A stretch of DNA of 64,000 bases from assembly GCA_036927565.1 (NCBI GenBank), contig JAYESD010000001.1, positions 249,455,097 to 249,519,096 on the forward strand, read 5' to 3'. The translations under genes and the position numbers were made by a program. The notes under the pieces are model-generated. The model ran no database searches. It saw only the letters and a list, made by a program, of their open reading frames with translations, and was not told where the DNA came from. Source of the stretch: Tuctoria greenei. Lineage: Eukaryota; Streptophyta; Magnoliopsida; Poales; Poaceae. Shown one piece after another: positions 34,419-46,300 of this stretch. The stretch's first letter is position 1, and every line of letters begins with the position of its first letter.

Positions 34419-36026
34419 TGTTGACGGCTCCTAAGATATACAAATCTTCCTTGGCAACGGCACCAGAAATGATTGTTGGTATTTCTTAACACCACAGATC
34501 ATCTCCAGTAAAGAGATGAGATCCGCAAGCGCACGGAAGATACCGTTGTAGCATTTCACCCATGAGTATTCCCAAGGGTATCGTATTTATCCCAAAGGAA
34601 GGCAATGGAGTAAAGTATATACTACTCTTATGGTCAAGCTATGGGATACTAATCCATTATCCGGACAGGGGTAAGTTGATAATAGGGGTAGTGTGACACA
34701 CACCTAGGCAATCTATTCTAAAGGGTAAAATGGATCCTAGAGGGAGACTGGATTGAGAGTTAGAGAGTTGCTCCTACAATGCTCCTAATACATATACATA
34801 GCCTAAGGTAGATACTAACGGTCATGTCAATGATGAATTCCTATGCAATGCTATTCAACACATCGGGCACGGGTTTACCCCTAGCAATACTAGGGCGACT
34901 CCCACCAAGAGCATGTGGCATAGCCGAACGTGGAGGATTACAAAGGACAGATAGAGCTGTCACCACCTATTGCCTACCTCTTCAATCCGTGGGTCTACGA
35001 GACATCCAACGCTACTTAAATACCCTAGCACCATGCTAGCATACTAAGCAAATACCTTAGGAGCCATGGCACAAGCTATCCTAAGGCAATGACTAACCTA
35101 AACATCGTTGAACCAATGTTGAAGCATAGCATAAGTCATTCATATTAACATAATCATATCATAACTACATAGACTATAGTGGGGGTCTATAGTGTTTATG
35201 ACCATAAGATGTGATCATGAGAGTGAAATCATAAAGACTATACCTTCCACATACATGGACTCCACAATCAAACAAGAAACTCTTTGTCCAAGTATACGTA
35301 TAAAAGAAGACTAAAGATAATATCTTTATTGAGCACAAAGTCACAAATACAAGAAGGAATACATAAGTCATACCTTTCCCAATGTGGAATTGGGAAGAGA
35401 GACTCCTTCTACTCCTTTCCCAATTTGGACTTGGGACTAGAGGCTCTTCTCTCTACATCCTAACTCCTCTAAGGACTATGGAAGATAGTGTATACAATAG
35501 AATGATGCCCAATTGGTGTGTGTTGAAGTGAGGGGTAGGGGTCCTATTTATACTAGTGTTGAGGTCGGTTCCCGCCACCAAAAGCGCGTGAATCAGTCAC
35601 CATTGACTCCAGGGAGCCAGGAGGAGCCAACACGTGGAGGCTGACCGAGTTTGGTGCAAAGACCAGGTCGGTCGCCCCCTGGTTCGGCCGACCTGGTCAT
35701 TGCACCGTTTCTCGTGTTCTTTCTCCAGGTGGGTCCCATTGATGTATATGGGTGATACACCATTGGATCTCCTTGGATACTTCTGTTTGTGGGCCATTTG
35801 ATCCATGGGATGCCACGTGTCATTGCCTGATTGGCTGGGATGATATTTTATAGGATTGGTCCCTCTACATTTCCTCATTTCCTGCATAAAATGTTGCATA
35901 CACATATCTCTCCAAGTCCAAGTGGAATTGGGTTAGATAGAAAAGTGATGTGTGCAAGAAATGACAAATCCTTCACATAATTGAGTTAAATTGACGGATG
36001 AAATTGGTATATAATAGCCGTCAACA
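34419..36026 (-). repeat. Middle LTR of the LARD-like element
   Basis: 1608 bp; it aligns with 41045-42665. The TATA box (minus, TATAAATA) is at 35545-35552. Its low-coordinate end, the sense 3' end, carries two tandem copies of an end-plus-primer-site motif (CAACAATCATTTCTGG and CAACAAGCATTTATGG on the minus strand). Confidence 0.88.
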
Positions 36027-39000
36027 AACCCCCCCAAGCTTATCCTTTGCTTGTCCCGAGCAAAGTCAAGACTTTTGGTTGATGATCAGGAGTTGCTACA
36101 ATATCTTATTTTCAAAAGTATCTAATGCACAACAAGATACTCTACCTTGTATTGCAGAAATTGGCTATGATACTCTACATTTCTTAAGTTATCATGGGGC
36201 TTATATTTTTTCATATTCATGAGTAGTTGAAAGGTAGAATAGAAAATGGAGCAAACATAGCCTAGAAATCAAGTTCCACTTAAATCCCGGAGAATTCAAT
36301 TTAGATATTAAGTACCTCAATTTGATTCTCTCAATCACTCCTTTGTGGATAGTGGGAATATTTCCTCACCAAAGCATTGTGCCTCTACTATTCCTACTCA
36401 TTGAATATGGCTTATGTGGAGCTTGGTAAGGAATGTAAGTAGGCATATTTGCATCACATATATTGCTAAGTCAAAAGAGTAAGCCTTAGGAGAATTCAAA
36501 TCAAAATTTTTTTGATTCAAGACTAGTGCATGTGTGATGGAGTGGAAGTGGATGTGGATACTTGAGATAACTCCTTTTTGGTATAATCTCTCTTTCTTTT
36601 GTAGGGACGAAACATGACTACTTTCCTTTTCTCTTTTTTTCTCTCATGCTTATGATGTAAGCATGATTTTTTGTAGCCATGTCTTCTAATCCCTTTCTTT
36701 GCAATGAATTTTGAAGAGAGTACTGAACATGAATAACATGGAGTTTCTCTTTTTGTTGTGGTATGGTGGATATGATGGACGTTTTGCTTACTTCTAGTTA
36801 GAAGTATAGCATGTGCAAGTGAAGTCTTGAATTCAAAAAGAGTTGAATGATTTCTCACATAGGTCTATACTAGTTTGACTAGGATCAATGTGAAAGCAAA
36901 TAGCATATGCATAAGGTTTTGTCTATGTATGAACATCATATGGCTTTGGTAGGTATTTCCAATCAATTGAGGGAAACTTAAATCTTTTTAGAATTTCTCC
37001 GGAAATCTATGTTTTACTTTCAAACTAGGACTAGCAGCCCTATTACAAATTCTAGTCTTGCAACAACCTAGAATTAGATTAAGCTTTTGCTACTCACAAC
37101 TTCCAAATTAAGGTAAAAGTATTTCAAACCAATGAAAGCAATATTCGGAGAGTAGCAAGTTGTAAACTAGAGACTTAGGAAAATAAAACAGAGCAACTAT
37201 TCATCATTTCATCTATGTGAATTCTAAATCATTCTTACCACACATCTTTATTTGATGAAAGCAAATCTAACCTATTTTTATATATTTTTTTAAATGCAAG
37301 GTGGATAATGGATGGATGGAAAATAAATATGCAATGGGTGATTTGAAATAAAAATGTAGTGGGTGTGATACAAGTTACCTCAAGTGGTGGTCCTCCCCCA
37401 AGCTTATTCTTGATCAAGGTCCGTGATAGGGGTTGAAACCCTAACAACGGAGGTAGGCCATGAGTTGGCCTATCCTTGTTGTAGCATGGCTTTAACAATG
37501 GAGGGTTGAGTGTTGATTGTTGTGTTGCCTCCCATTGACACCATGAGTGTGGTTGAATAGAGTGTTTCCGATGTTGATCGTCCGCAGATCAGGGTCTCCA
37601 TGTGTTGGGTGTGATTTTTCATTCCTTGGCTAGGATAATGATAACCTTTAGATCCAAAGGAATGACGTGCACTCAACATACATTGAGTATGTTCGTCATT
37701 CTTTGGCTAAGGTGTATCATATCTTTTTGCCATAAGGGAGTGGCATGTGCCCAACATGCATTGGGTATGATCAGTTGTTCCTTGGGTAAGGTACAACATA
37801 CCTAGAACCACAAATAAATGACATGCACTCAACATGGGTTGAGTGTGATATGTTGTTCCTTGGCTAAGGCATGACATACCTTCTAGCCACATAGGAACAA
37901 CTTGCATCCAATATAAATTGGGTGTGATCTTGTCATTTCTTGGTCATGGTACATCATAACTCTTTGCCACATAGGAATAACTTGTACCCAATGATGGTGG
38001 TAAATCCCTTGAGCTTGAATGAGTGCTTAAAATAGTTGAGAGCATAATGCTCTCACCCATTCGTGGCAGCTCATTGGTTGCTCATGGAGGGTTCCCATTT
38101 CAAATCTCTAGCCTCGTATAGTTATGATTGACCTTCGGCCATAATTTCCGATAGATAACAACCATCCTAATTTACTCCTTGGCCAAGAGAAGTTGAAATG
38201 GAATCCTCTAGGGATCCCAACAATCAGCTTCATGAATGCATGCATAGTAATATTACTCCAGCAAACTTCCTCTCTTGAATGGAGAGGGATGGTTAGCTCC
38301 CGAGACTTGTACAAATGAATGTTCGAGTTAGGTAACCGAACTTTCATTTGTACATACGGGGAAGAACAAAATCAAATATGCATTGGATCCAATGTCAAGT
38401 GTATCTATGATCAATGTGTTATTCATTGATAAGAGTGGAGCTTTATGGATAATTCATATTGCATATTTTCTAAAGCTCCTACTCATAGCAATGCATGTGA
38501 TAGAAATACACTATATGGATCCCTACACCTTTTAAAGTTTCTAACCATCTTAGCTTTCAAGAGCAAATTTTTATCATTTAGATCATGACAAACAAGATTC
38601 TCAATTTTATCCTCCTGAACCTCACTAGGAATTTGAAATTTAATGACTCCTCCTAAATATGCAATTTAATTTCAGAGCAAGGATATCACTTATTCCTAGG
38701 AGTTTGAAATCTAGTGACACCATCTATGCATGAAGATCAATTAAAAATTATGGTTGTCACTATGCCCAAGTTCCTATATGCCAATTCATCAATTAAGTCA
38801 TGCCCAAAAGTTTTTTTTCTAAACCTCGACAAAAATGACTAAGTTTACAAAACAATCCTTAAAGGATTCTAGGTACTTGTTTGAGATTTTTTCCAAGAAA
38901 GGTGGGATTTCCTTTTGGAGATCCAAAAGTCAATACCCACGCTTACTCTTGTGAGGATGCTTGAGAATTGAATGATGAGGAAGTGACAACCTTCCTCACA

Positions 39001-41044
39001 AATGCAAGCAAATACATTCAATTATATGGCAAACCAAACAATGAAAAATTCTAAACTCATACCTCATTTGAAGAGCAGTTGGTGACGAAGGTCTTTGTGT
39101 GAGAAACTCACAACCTTGATTTTTGGCGTAGGCTTGATGGTTGATGTCAAATGCCAAGTTGAGGTTGGATTTGGCGATGGATTTGGTTCTGGCTCCTCCA
39201 TTGGGTCATCCTCTTGAACATTTCTCTTCCTCAAACTCAAAATGAGTTTGAAGAAGAGAAGTGATCTCAAATCCTCCCAATGGTGACTTGAGCTTGATGA
39301 AACCTTCCACTTTCTTGCCAAACCACCTCTTCACAATTTTGACCTAGCTGCACTTTAATCAGGAACACACAAAACAACTCGAAAACGGGTTACGTTAGCC
39401 AAAAGCAAATTGAAACCAATTTTCAAATTGTCTTGCCCAGCTTGAAATAACTTGTAAATGTAGTGAGGGTCAAAGCAAATCTTTTTGGTTTGAACTAGGA
39501 AGATAAATTCAAGTGGTCATGCACGTAGTTCATATCTAATTAAATTTCTCCCCTAATTCAAATTTTTAGTTTTATAATGGTTGCAAATTTTACTTTCCAA
39601 CATGTAAGTGTAGAATTTCAAATATGTAAATGCAAGGGTTGATGCAATTTGTAAAACAAATAAGTGATAACTACCAATTAACCTATTGGCAAGGACTCAC
39701 CGAATTTTTGAAGTCCGATGAGTAGGACTTACCTCCGTTCTGTTCAGTGTGATGATTTGTTGTCCAATCTCGGAGTTGAAGATGTGGACGATTTCTTTTG
39801 TTTCGACATCCAAACTCATTTGGCTGTCATTTGGACATGTGGGTCACATGGTGGCCCTAGCCTCTCCCCGTTGTATTGATATAGACATGTTGTTGTAGCG
39901 ACGGGTTCTCCCTCTTGAATGTATTCCTTCATGAGCATGGTGAGGCTTTGTCCTTCTTAGGGGTGCCACTCTGACCATATTGATATCCCATTGAATCAAC
40001 ACATACCTTGATCATGGATCAAAGGCTTCCTTGGGTATGATGACATGTGGACTCCACAATCAAACAAGAAATGCTTCATCCACAATGTCACTTGCCCTAG
40101 GTTGAATGGGTTTGGTCCCAACAAGTGATGTGGGGTATCTTGGACTTTGAATGCTCCTTAAGTTCTTGTCCTTGGCCAAGATCCTCATGTGAAAGTTGTC
40201 TTGTTTTCTGCTTCGCCAAGATACTTCAAGGTAGGCTAGTTGAACTTAAATCCCTTGGAGAGCCATAGCCTCCTTGAATACAAGGGTGATGTTAATTCCA
40301 CCCTTGACCTCCTTGTGAATGGAAGCCACTGGAGTTGTTGTTTGAAAAAGGTCCTCATGGGTCTTAGGGAAATAATTCCCAGGCGTCCCATGTTGACATG
40401 GATTTTCACAAATCATGTGAATATCCACGACTTGGATTATCCAAACAAATCTCCATTGATTTGGTATTCATGATACTTCAATGGGAGGTGTAGTTCCATA
40501 ACTAGCATGTCCACCTTGTGAAATGGTGTGTATGACAAGCTATGGGAACTCGAGCATTCTTCAATTCACCCCTTGAGTGGAGACCTTCTTCTCATCCATG
40601 ATGAATGAGAATAGGACTCCTTCAGCTCCAGCATGAATGTGGTCATGGATTGTTGAGCCAACCCATGACACGAGTGTTGGATGAAGAGCCAACTATCCAC
40701 CCCATGGTGGAGGCAAACCAAGAAGAACTTCTTGGAGCCTTCCCCAAGCTTGGGTATGGATGACTTTGGCTCCTACTGAAAGCTGAAATTCTCCCGCAAA
40801 AAGGCAATGGTGTTGCCTAGCGGACATTTGTTGAGGTACGCCTTAAATCATCTTGCAGTTTAGCACTTGCGTCCTCGTTGGCCATCCCATACAATGAGTT
40901 GGCCAACACTACCCTGTTTTCACACAAGGGAGAAAACAAACAAGAGTAATCCTGTCTAATAACTATTAGTACCTATAGCTTAATCACAAGTGATAGCTAT
41001 CCTTCACTTCCTTTGCCTTCCCCAACAACAGCGCCAGAAATGCT
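36027..41044 (-). other. Internal region of the LARD-like element, no recognised protein
   Basis: About 5 kb between the two full LTRs. Short minus-strand frames exist (for example 39064-39321 and a 60-residue frame at 40246-40428 repeated as a 99-residue frame at 33614-33913). None shows a Gag, protease, RT or integrase motif. The frame at 40246 and 33614 (CQHGTPGNYFPKTHEDLFQT) is conserved between both copies, but they are simply duplicates of one internal segment. Confidence 0.7.
37604..38000. repeat. Minisatellite in the LARD-like internal region, period about 80 bp
   Basis: About five degenerate units occur, each with a GCACTCAACATGxxTTGAGTGTG-like dyad (shown with variable middle) and CCTTGGCTAAGG-like motif. 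They start near 37604, 37684, 37763, 37843 and 37917. Short frames over the array only reflect the repeat. Confidence 0.75.
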
Positions 41045-42665
41045 TGTTGAGAGCTCCTAAGATATACAAATCATCCCTGGCAACAGCGCCAGAAATGCTT
41101 GTTGGTATTTCTTAACACCACAGATCATCTCCGGTAAAGAGATGAGATCCGCCAGCGCACAGAAGATACCGTCGTAGCATTTCACCTATGAGTATTCCTA
41201 AGGGTATCATATTAATCTCAAAGGAAGGCAATGGAGTAAAGTATATACTACTCTTATGGTCAAGCTATGGGATACTAATCCATTATCCAGACAGGGGTAA
41301 GTTGATAATAGGGGTAGTGTGAGACACACCCAGGCACTCTATTCTAAAGGGTAAAATGGATCCTAGAGGGAGATTGGATTGAGAGTTAGAGAGTTGCTCC
41401 TACAATGCTACTAATACGTATACATAGCCTAAGGTAGATACTAATGGTAATGTCAATGATGAATTCCTATGCAATGCTATTCAACACATCAGGCATGGGT
41501 TTACCCCTAGCAATACTAGGGCGACTCCTGCCAAGAGCCTGTGGCATAGCCGAACGTGGAGGATTACAAAGGACAGATAGAGCTGTCACCACCTACCGCC
41601 TACCTCTTCAATATGTAGGTCTACGAGACATCCAATGCTACTTAAATACCCTAGCACCATGCTAGCATACTAAGCAAATACCTTAGGAGCCATGGCACAA
41701 GCCATCCTATGGCAATGACTAACCTAAACATCATTGAACCAATGTTGAAGCATAGCATAAGTCATTCATATTAACATAATCATATCATAACTATATAGAC
41801 TATAGTGGGGGTCTATAGTGTTTATGACCATAATATGTGATCATGAGAGTGAAATCATAAAGACTATACCTTCCACATACATGGACTCCACAATCAAACA
41901 AGAAACGCTTTGTCCAAGTATACATATAAAAGAAGACTAAAGATAATATCTTTATTGAGCACAAAGTCACAAATACAAGAAGGAATACATAAGCCATACC
42001 TTTCCCAATGTGGAATTGGGAAGAGAGACTCCTTCTACTCCTTTCCCAATTTGGACTTGGGACTAGAGGATCTTCTCTCTACATCCTAACTCCTCTAAGG
42101 ACTATGGAAGATAGTGTATACAATAGAATGATGCCCAAGTGGTGTGTGTTGAAGTGAGGGGTAGGGGGTCCTATTTATACTAGTGTTGAGGTCGGTTCCC
42201 GCCACCAAAAGCGCGCAAATCAGTCACCATTGACTCCAGGGAGCCAAGAGGAGCCAACACGTGGAGGCTGACTAAGTTTGGTGCAAAGACTAGGTCGACC
42301 GACCCCCTGGTTCGGCCGACCTGGTCATTGCACCATTTCTCGTGTGCTTTCTCCAGGTGGCTTCCAGGTGGGTCCCATTGATGTATATGGGTGATATACC
42401 ATTGGATCTCCTTGGATACTTCTGTTTGTGGGCCATTTGATACATGGGATGCCATGTGTCGTCGCCTGATTGGCTGGGATGATATTTTATAGGATTGGTC
42501 CCTCTACATTTCCTCATTTCCTGCATAAAATGTTGCATACACATATCTCTCCAAGTCCAAGTGGAATTGGGTTAGATAGAAAGGTGATGTGTGCAATAAA
42601 TGACAAATCCTTCACATAATTGAGTTAAATTGACGGATGAAATTGGTATATAACAGCTGTCAACA
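41045..42665 (-). repeat. 5' LTR of the LARD-like element
   Basis: 1621 bp. The TATA box (minus) is at 42172-42179. It is followed in the sense direction by TGGCGCTGTTGGGGAAGG as primer site. Right flank GCGAG. Confidence 0.88.
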
Positions 42666-43114
42666 GCGAGGTGGAGGACGAGCAGGTGGCCGTTGCTGAC
42701 GAGCCCGAAGTGCCCAGCCTTCCGCCTCCTCCCTTCAGCCCTTCCACCGGCAGAGGCGGCGAGGAGTCCCCGGCCATGGATTTCTCGTCGTTCATACACA
42801 TCCCTCTCCTGCCTCCTCACCTCCTTGTACACAGCCTTCTCCTGCCTTCTCACCTTCTTGCATTGCGACCCTGCTCGCGCTGCGAGGCTCGCGTCCCTCC
42901 AATCACCATCGTGCCCTTCTGCTCCATGGCCAGCCAGGCGGAGCAAGTTCATGGCTAGCTGCTGCAGCTCGACGAGTTGTTTCTCTTTTGCCTTGCAAGG
43001 AATGCGTTGTCCGTTGGAGACTAGGAAAAAATGGCTATCTGAATTCTACTGTAGCATCAGGCAAATGTGCAAATGAGGCACCACTTTTGCCTTTCATTGT
43101 TGGAGACAGCCTAA

Positions 43115-43557
43115 GAATAGGCTGGTTGGATTTTATACAGGCAGCACAGGGTTGTTGGTTATTGGGTAGATGAAGGCAATAACTGTACCGAGATGGCGAC
43201 TGAGAGTGATGCGGATACGATCGGGCTCTGCTCTCCGCTTTGTGTGAGCGTGTGATGGTGCGGGTCATCCAGTAACTCATTCACCACACGCATGCACACT
43301 GAGTAGTCGGGGCGATGCATCAACTAGCGAGTGGCACAACTCGATCTACGCGACGCTAGGCCGCTGCTCGCGGAGCAGAGACTACGAGGATATTAAAGAG
43401 GAGCGGGACTTCTATCGCAAGTGGACGGCTCGCCACTCACCTATTTAATTTGTTTTGCTTTATGGTTTTGTTATTTTATTTAAATGTGTATTATTATTTA
43501 TGCACTTGATTATTGTATAAACTTGATTTATTAATTTTTGAAAAACTGTATGTTACA
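43115..43557 (-). repeat. Truncated 3' LTR of a degraded gypsy element
   Basis: On the minus strand it begins TGTAACATAC at 43557, directly after the integrase end. It runs to the TATA box (minus TATAAAAT, 43130-43137) and is then cut at MITE C. It is homologous to the LTRs at 52985-54849 and 55110-58260. Confidence 0.75.
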
Positions 43558-43598
43558 GATCTACCCGACTTCGATTGAATCTCATCCTCGAGATTCGG

Positions 43599-46300
43599 CT
43601 AATCTTCGAAGAGATGTGGAAACTCTAACCGCGGCGCATCTTCTCTCTCCCAAGTAGCTTCAGCTTCTGATTGTCTGCTCCATTGGACCTGACAAAGTGT
43701 GATAGAACTTGTTCGTGTTCCTTGAGTAATGGTATCCAAGATCTTCACTAGCACCTCCTGATAGCGCAAATCTTCCTGCAGATCTAAAGTGTCTTGTACC
43801 ACATGGTCTTCAGGGATCCCTAGACATTTTCTCAGTTGTGATACATGGAATATGTTGTGCACACTTGACATTTCTTCAGATACCTAGATCTCATACGCTA
43901 CCGCTCCTATCCTTTGCAGGATTGGAAAAGGACCAATGTACCACGGTTCTAATTAACCACGCACTTGAAATATGCGTGTTCTGCGATTCGGAGACACTTT
44001 AAGATACATGTGATCCCCGATTTCAGAACTGAGTTCACACCTCCTCTTGTCTACATAGTTTTTCTAGCGTGATTGAGCTGCCTTTATATTTGCTCGAATT
44101 TCTGCTACCTTGTCTTCTGCAACTATGATGAAGTCTGGTCACTCCACAATGCAGTCTCCAACCTATGACCACATGAGGGGTGTACGACATTTCCTTCCGT
44201 AGAGGGCTTCAAACGATGACATCTTGGTACTGGTCTGATAACTGTTGTTGTAGAAAAACTCAGCATATGGTAAACTGTCTTCGCAATCTTTGCCGTAGGT
44301 GAGTACAACAACTCTCAACATGAGATCAAAGATTTGGTTGACTCTTTCTGTGTGTCGATCCGTCTGAAGGGTATATGTTGAGTTGAAGCCTAACTTAGTA
44401 CCATGTGTTTATGAGAGACTTCTCCAAAACCTTGACGTGAATTGGGCATCTCAATTTGAGACTATCCTTGATGGCACACCGTGAAGCTTCACAATACGAT
44501 CTATGTACAACTTACCAGTTTGTGTCCACCGTAGGTAGTGTGCACAAGAATAAAGTATGTGACCTTTGTGAGGCAGTCGACCACTACCCATATGGAATCA
44601 TTGCTATTCTTGGTTCTTGGAAAGCTTGTGATGAAATTCATTCCTATCTCATCCCATTTCCAAACTGGAACAGGTAACGGCTAGAGTAGGGCACTTGGCT
44701 TCTGATGATCAACCTTGAATCTTTGGCAAACGTCACAGTGGGCCACAAACTTTGCTATGTAACCTTTCATGCCCATCCACCAATACTTCTTAAGATCCAA
44801 ATGCATTTTGGTAGCTCCAGGATGGATAGATTATGCTGAGTAATGGGCCTCATCCAATATGGTGTTCTGGTAGTGACCTTCTGCAGGCACACATAATCAT
44901 TTCTTGAACCACAATATCCCATCTCCATTGAAGCCTTGTCTTCAACGGTCTATATCTTGACCTCCATCAACTTTCCATCTTCCTGTTGGGCCTTCTTGAT
45001 ATGTTCATCCAAAAATGGTTAAACACTAAGATTGTAGTTGTAAGAGTGAGGTACAACACTTAGGTTTAACTTCAACATCTTATCGCACAACCGTGGTACT
45101 TGCGTCACCAAGTGGTGGCAATAGGCTTTCCTGCTAAGGGCATCCGCTACCACATTTGCTTTACCCGGGTGATAATGGATTTCTAAATCATAATCCTTTA
45201 TTAGCTCTAACCATGTTTGTTGCCTCAGGTTGAGGTTCAACTGAGTAGAAATATATTTGAGACTCTTGTGATCTGTGTAGATCTCACATTTGTTCTCGAT
45301 TCGATAGTGCCTCCAAATCTTCATAGCATGCACAAATGCACCCACTCCAAGTCATATGTCGGGTAGTTCTGCTCGTGTGGCTTTAGCTGGCGAGAGGCAT
45401 AAGCTGTCACTCTACCTTCTTGCATTAGCACACATCCGACAACCCATCTCTACTTTCTTGCAGGACTAACACTGGTGTTGTGGTTAGCCTTTCCTTCAAC
45501 TCATGAAAACTCTGCTCACATGCTTCAATCTAAACGAACTTGTTGTCCTTCTTGAGTAGTTCTGTCATCGGTCGGACAAGTTTAGAGAATCCTTCAATGA
45601 ACCTCCGATAAAAGCCGCCCAAACCCAAAAAACTATGAATCTCTGAGTTGGTTGTTGGTTGCTTCCAGGATGACACATCTTCAACCTTCTTCGGATCGAC
45701 TGCCACTCCCTTAGTTGTGAGAACATGTCCAAGAAAGCTGACTTTCCGCAACCAAAACTCACATTTGTTGAACCTGGCATACAACTGATAACTTCTAAGT
45801 CATTGCAGAACAATTCACAGGTGTTGTGTGTGCTCTTCCTCACACCACGAATATACCAAAATATTGACGACGAAGACAACGAAAAACTTGTCTAGCTCTT
45901 GCATGAACACTCGGTTCATCAAGTTAATAAAGTAAGCAAGAGCATTAGTTAATTCGTATGACATCACCGTGTACTCGAACTGTCTGTAGCAAGTTAAAAA
46001 TGTTGTCTTAGGCATATCCTCAGATCTGATCTTCACTTGATTATACCAAAATCTCAAGTCAATCTTCGAAAAGAACTTAACTCCCTTTAACTGGTCAAAA
46101 ATATCACCTATCCGAGTTAGAGGATACTTGTTCTTGATAGTCATCACATTAAGAGCTCGATAATTTGTACAAATCGATCCATGCCAAGAATCACATCTAT
46201 CCCATGGGAGTCCAACACTACTAGATTAACCAAGAATACTACCCCACTTATGTTTAAAGGGAAGCCACTTAACTCCTAAGCGGCAGGACCCCAATGCAGT
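43599..46300 (-). pseudogene. Degraded gypsy pol: protease end, RT, RNase H, integrase, chromodomain-like tail
   Basis: Sense order on the minus strand begins with a protease-end remnant (LDSHGIDVILGMD, about 46180-46230). RT follows (45815-46147, IGDIFDQLKGVKFFSKIDLR), whose catalytic loop reads VFVVNIL instead of the usual F/Y-x-D-D, so both aspartates are lost. Next come the RT end (45530-45784, FLGHVLTTKGVAVDPKKVED) and RNase H (45019-45345, IYTDHKSLKYI, NVVADALSRK). A heavily broken integrase (43880-44900) and a tail with VHNIFHVSQLRKCLGIPEDH and QVQWSRQSEAEATWE (43599-43871) complete it. It is a chromovirus of the same broad group as 3710-15790 but much older. No gag or 5' LTR was recognised upstream. 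Confidence 0.88.

Larger units (their letters stand above)
33537..42665 (-). mobile_element. Non-autonomous LTR retroelement (LARD-like) with three LTR segments
   Basis: TG to CA ends with target duplications GCGAG (33532-33536 and 42666-42670). Inside are a 61-bp LTR stub (33537-33597), a piece of internal sequence (33598-34418, copying 40228-41044), a full LTR (34419-36026), about 5 kb of internal sequence (36027-41044) and a full LTR (41045-42665). On the minus strand GATAAGCTTGGGGGGGTT before 36026 is a polypurine tract, and TGGCGCTGTTG after the 41045 LTR is a primer site. Both types are known from Tat/Athila-like gypsy elements. No protease, RT, RNase H or integrase was recognised, so movement would need enzymes from another element. 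Confidence 0.85.
33050..43111. mobile_element. MITE C: Tourist-like element, split by a three-LTR retroelement
   Basis: The left end is GGTTGTCTTCAACAGAAG and the inverted right end is GGCTGTCTCCAACAATG. TAA flanks both sides (33047-33049 and 43112-43114). Inner TCTCCAAC motifs lie at about 33118 and 43012. Without the insertion it is about 920 bp, with a GC-rich centre (33200-33536 and 42671-42960). Its short frames look non-biological, so no gene is called. Confidence 0.65.

Noticed and set aside
37604..38000. CRISPR-like array
   Set aside because: Repeats are about 80 bp, degenerate and without unique spacers. It is a eukaryotic minisatellite.
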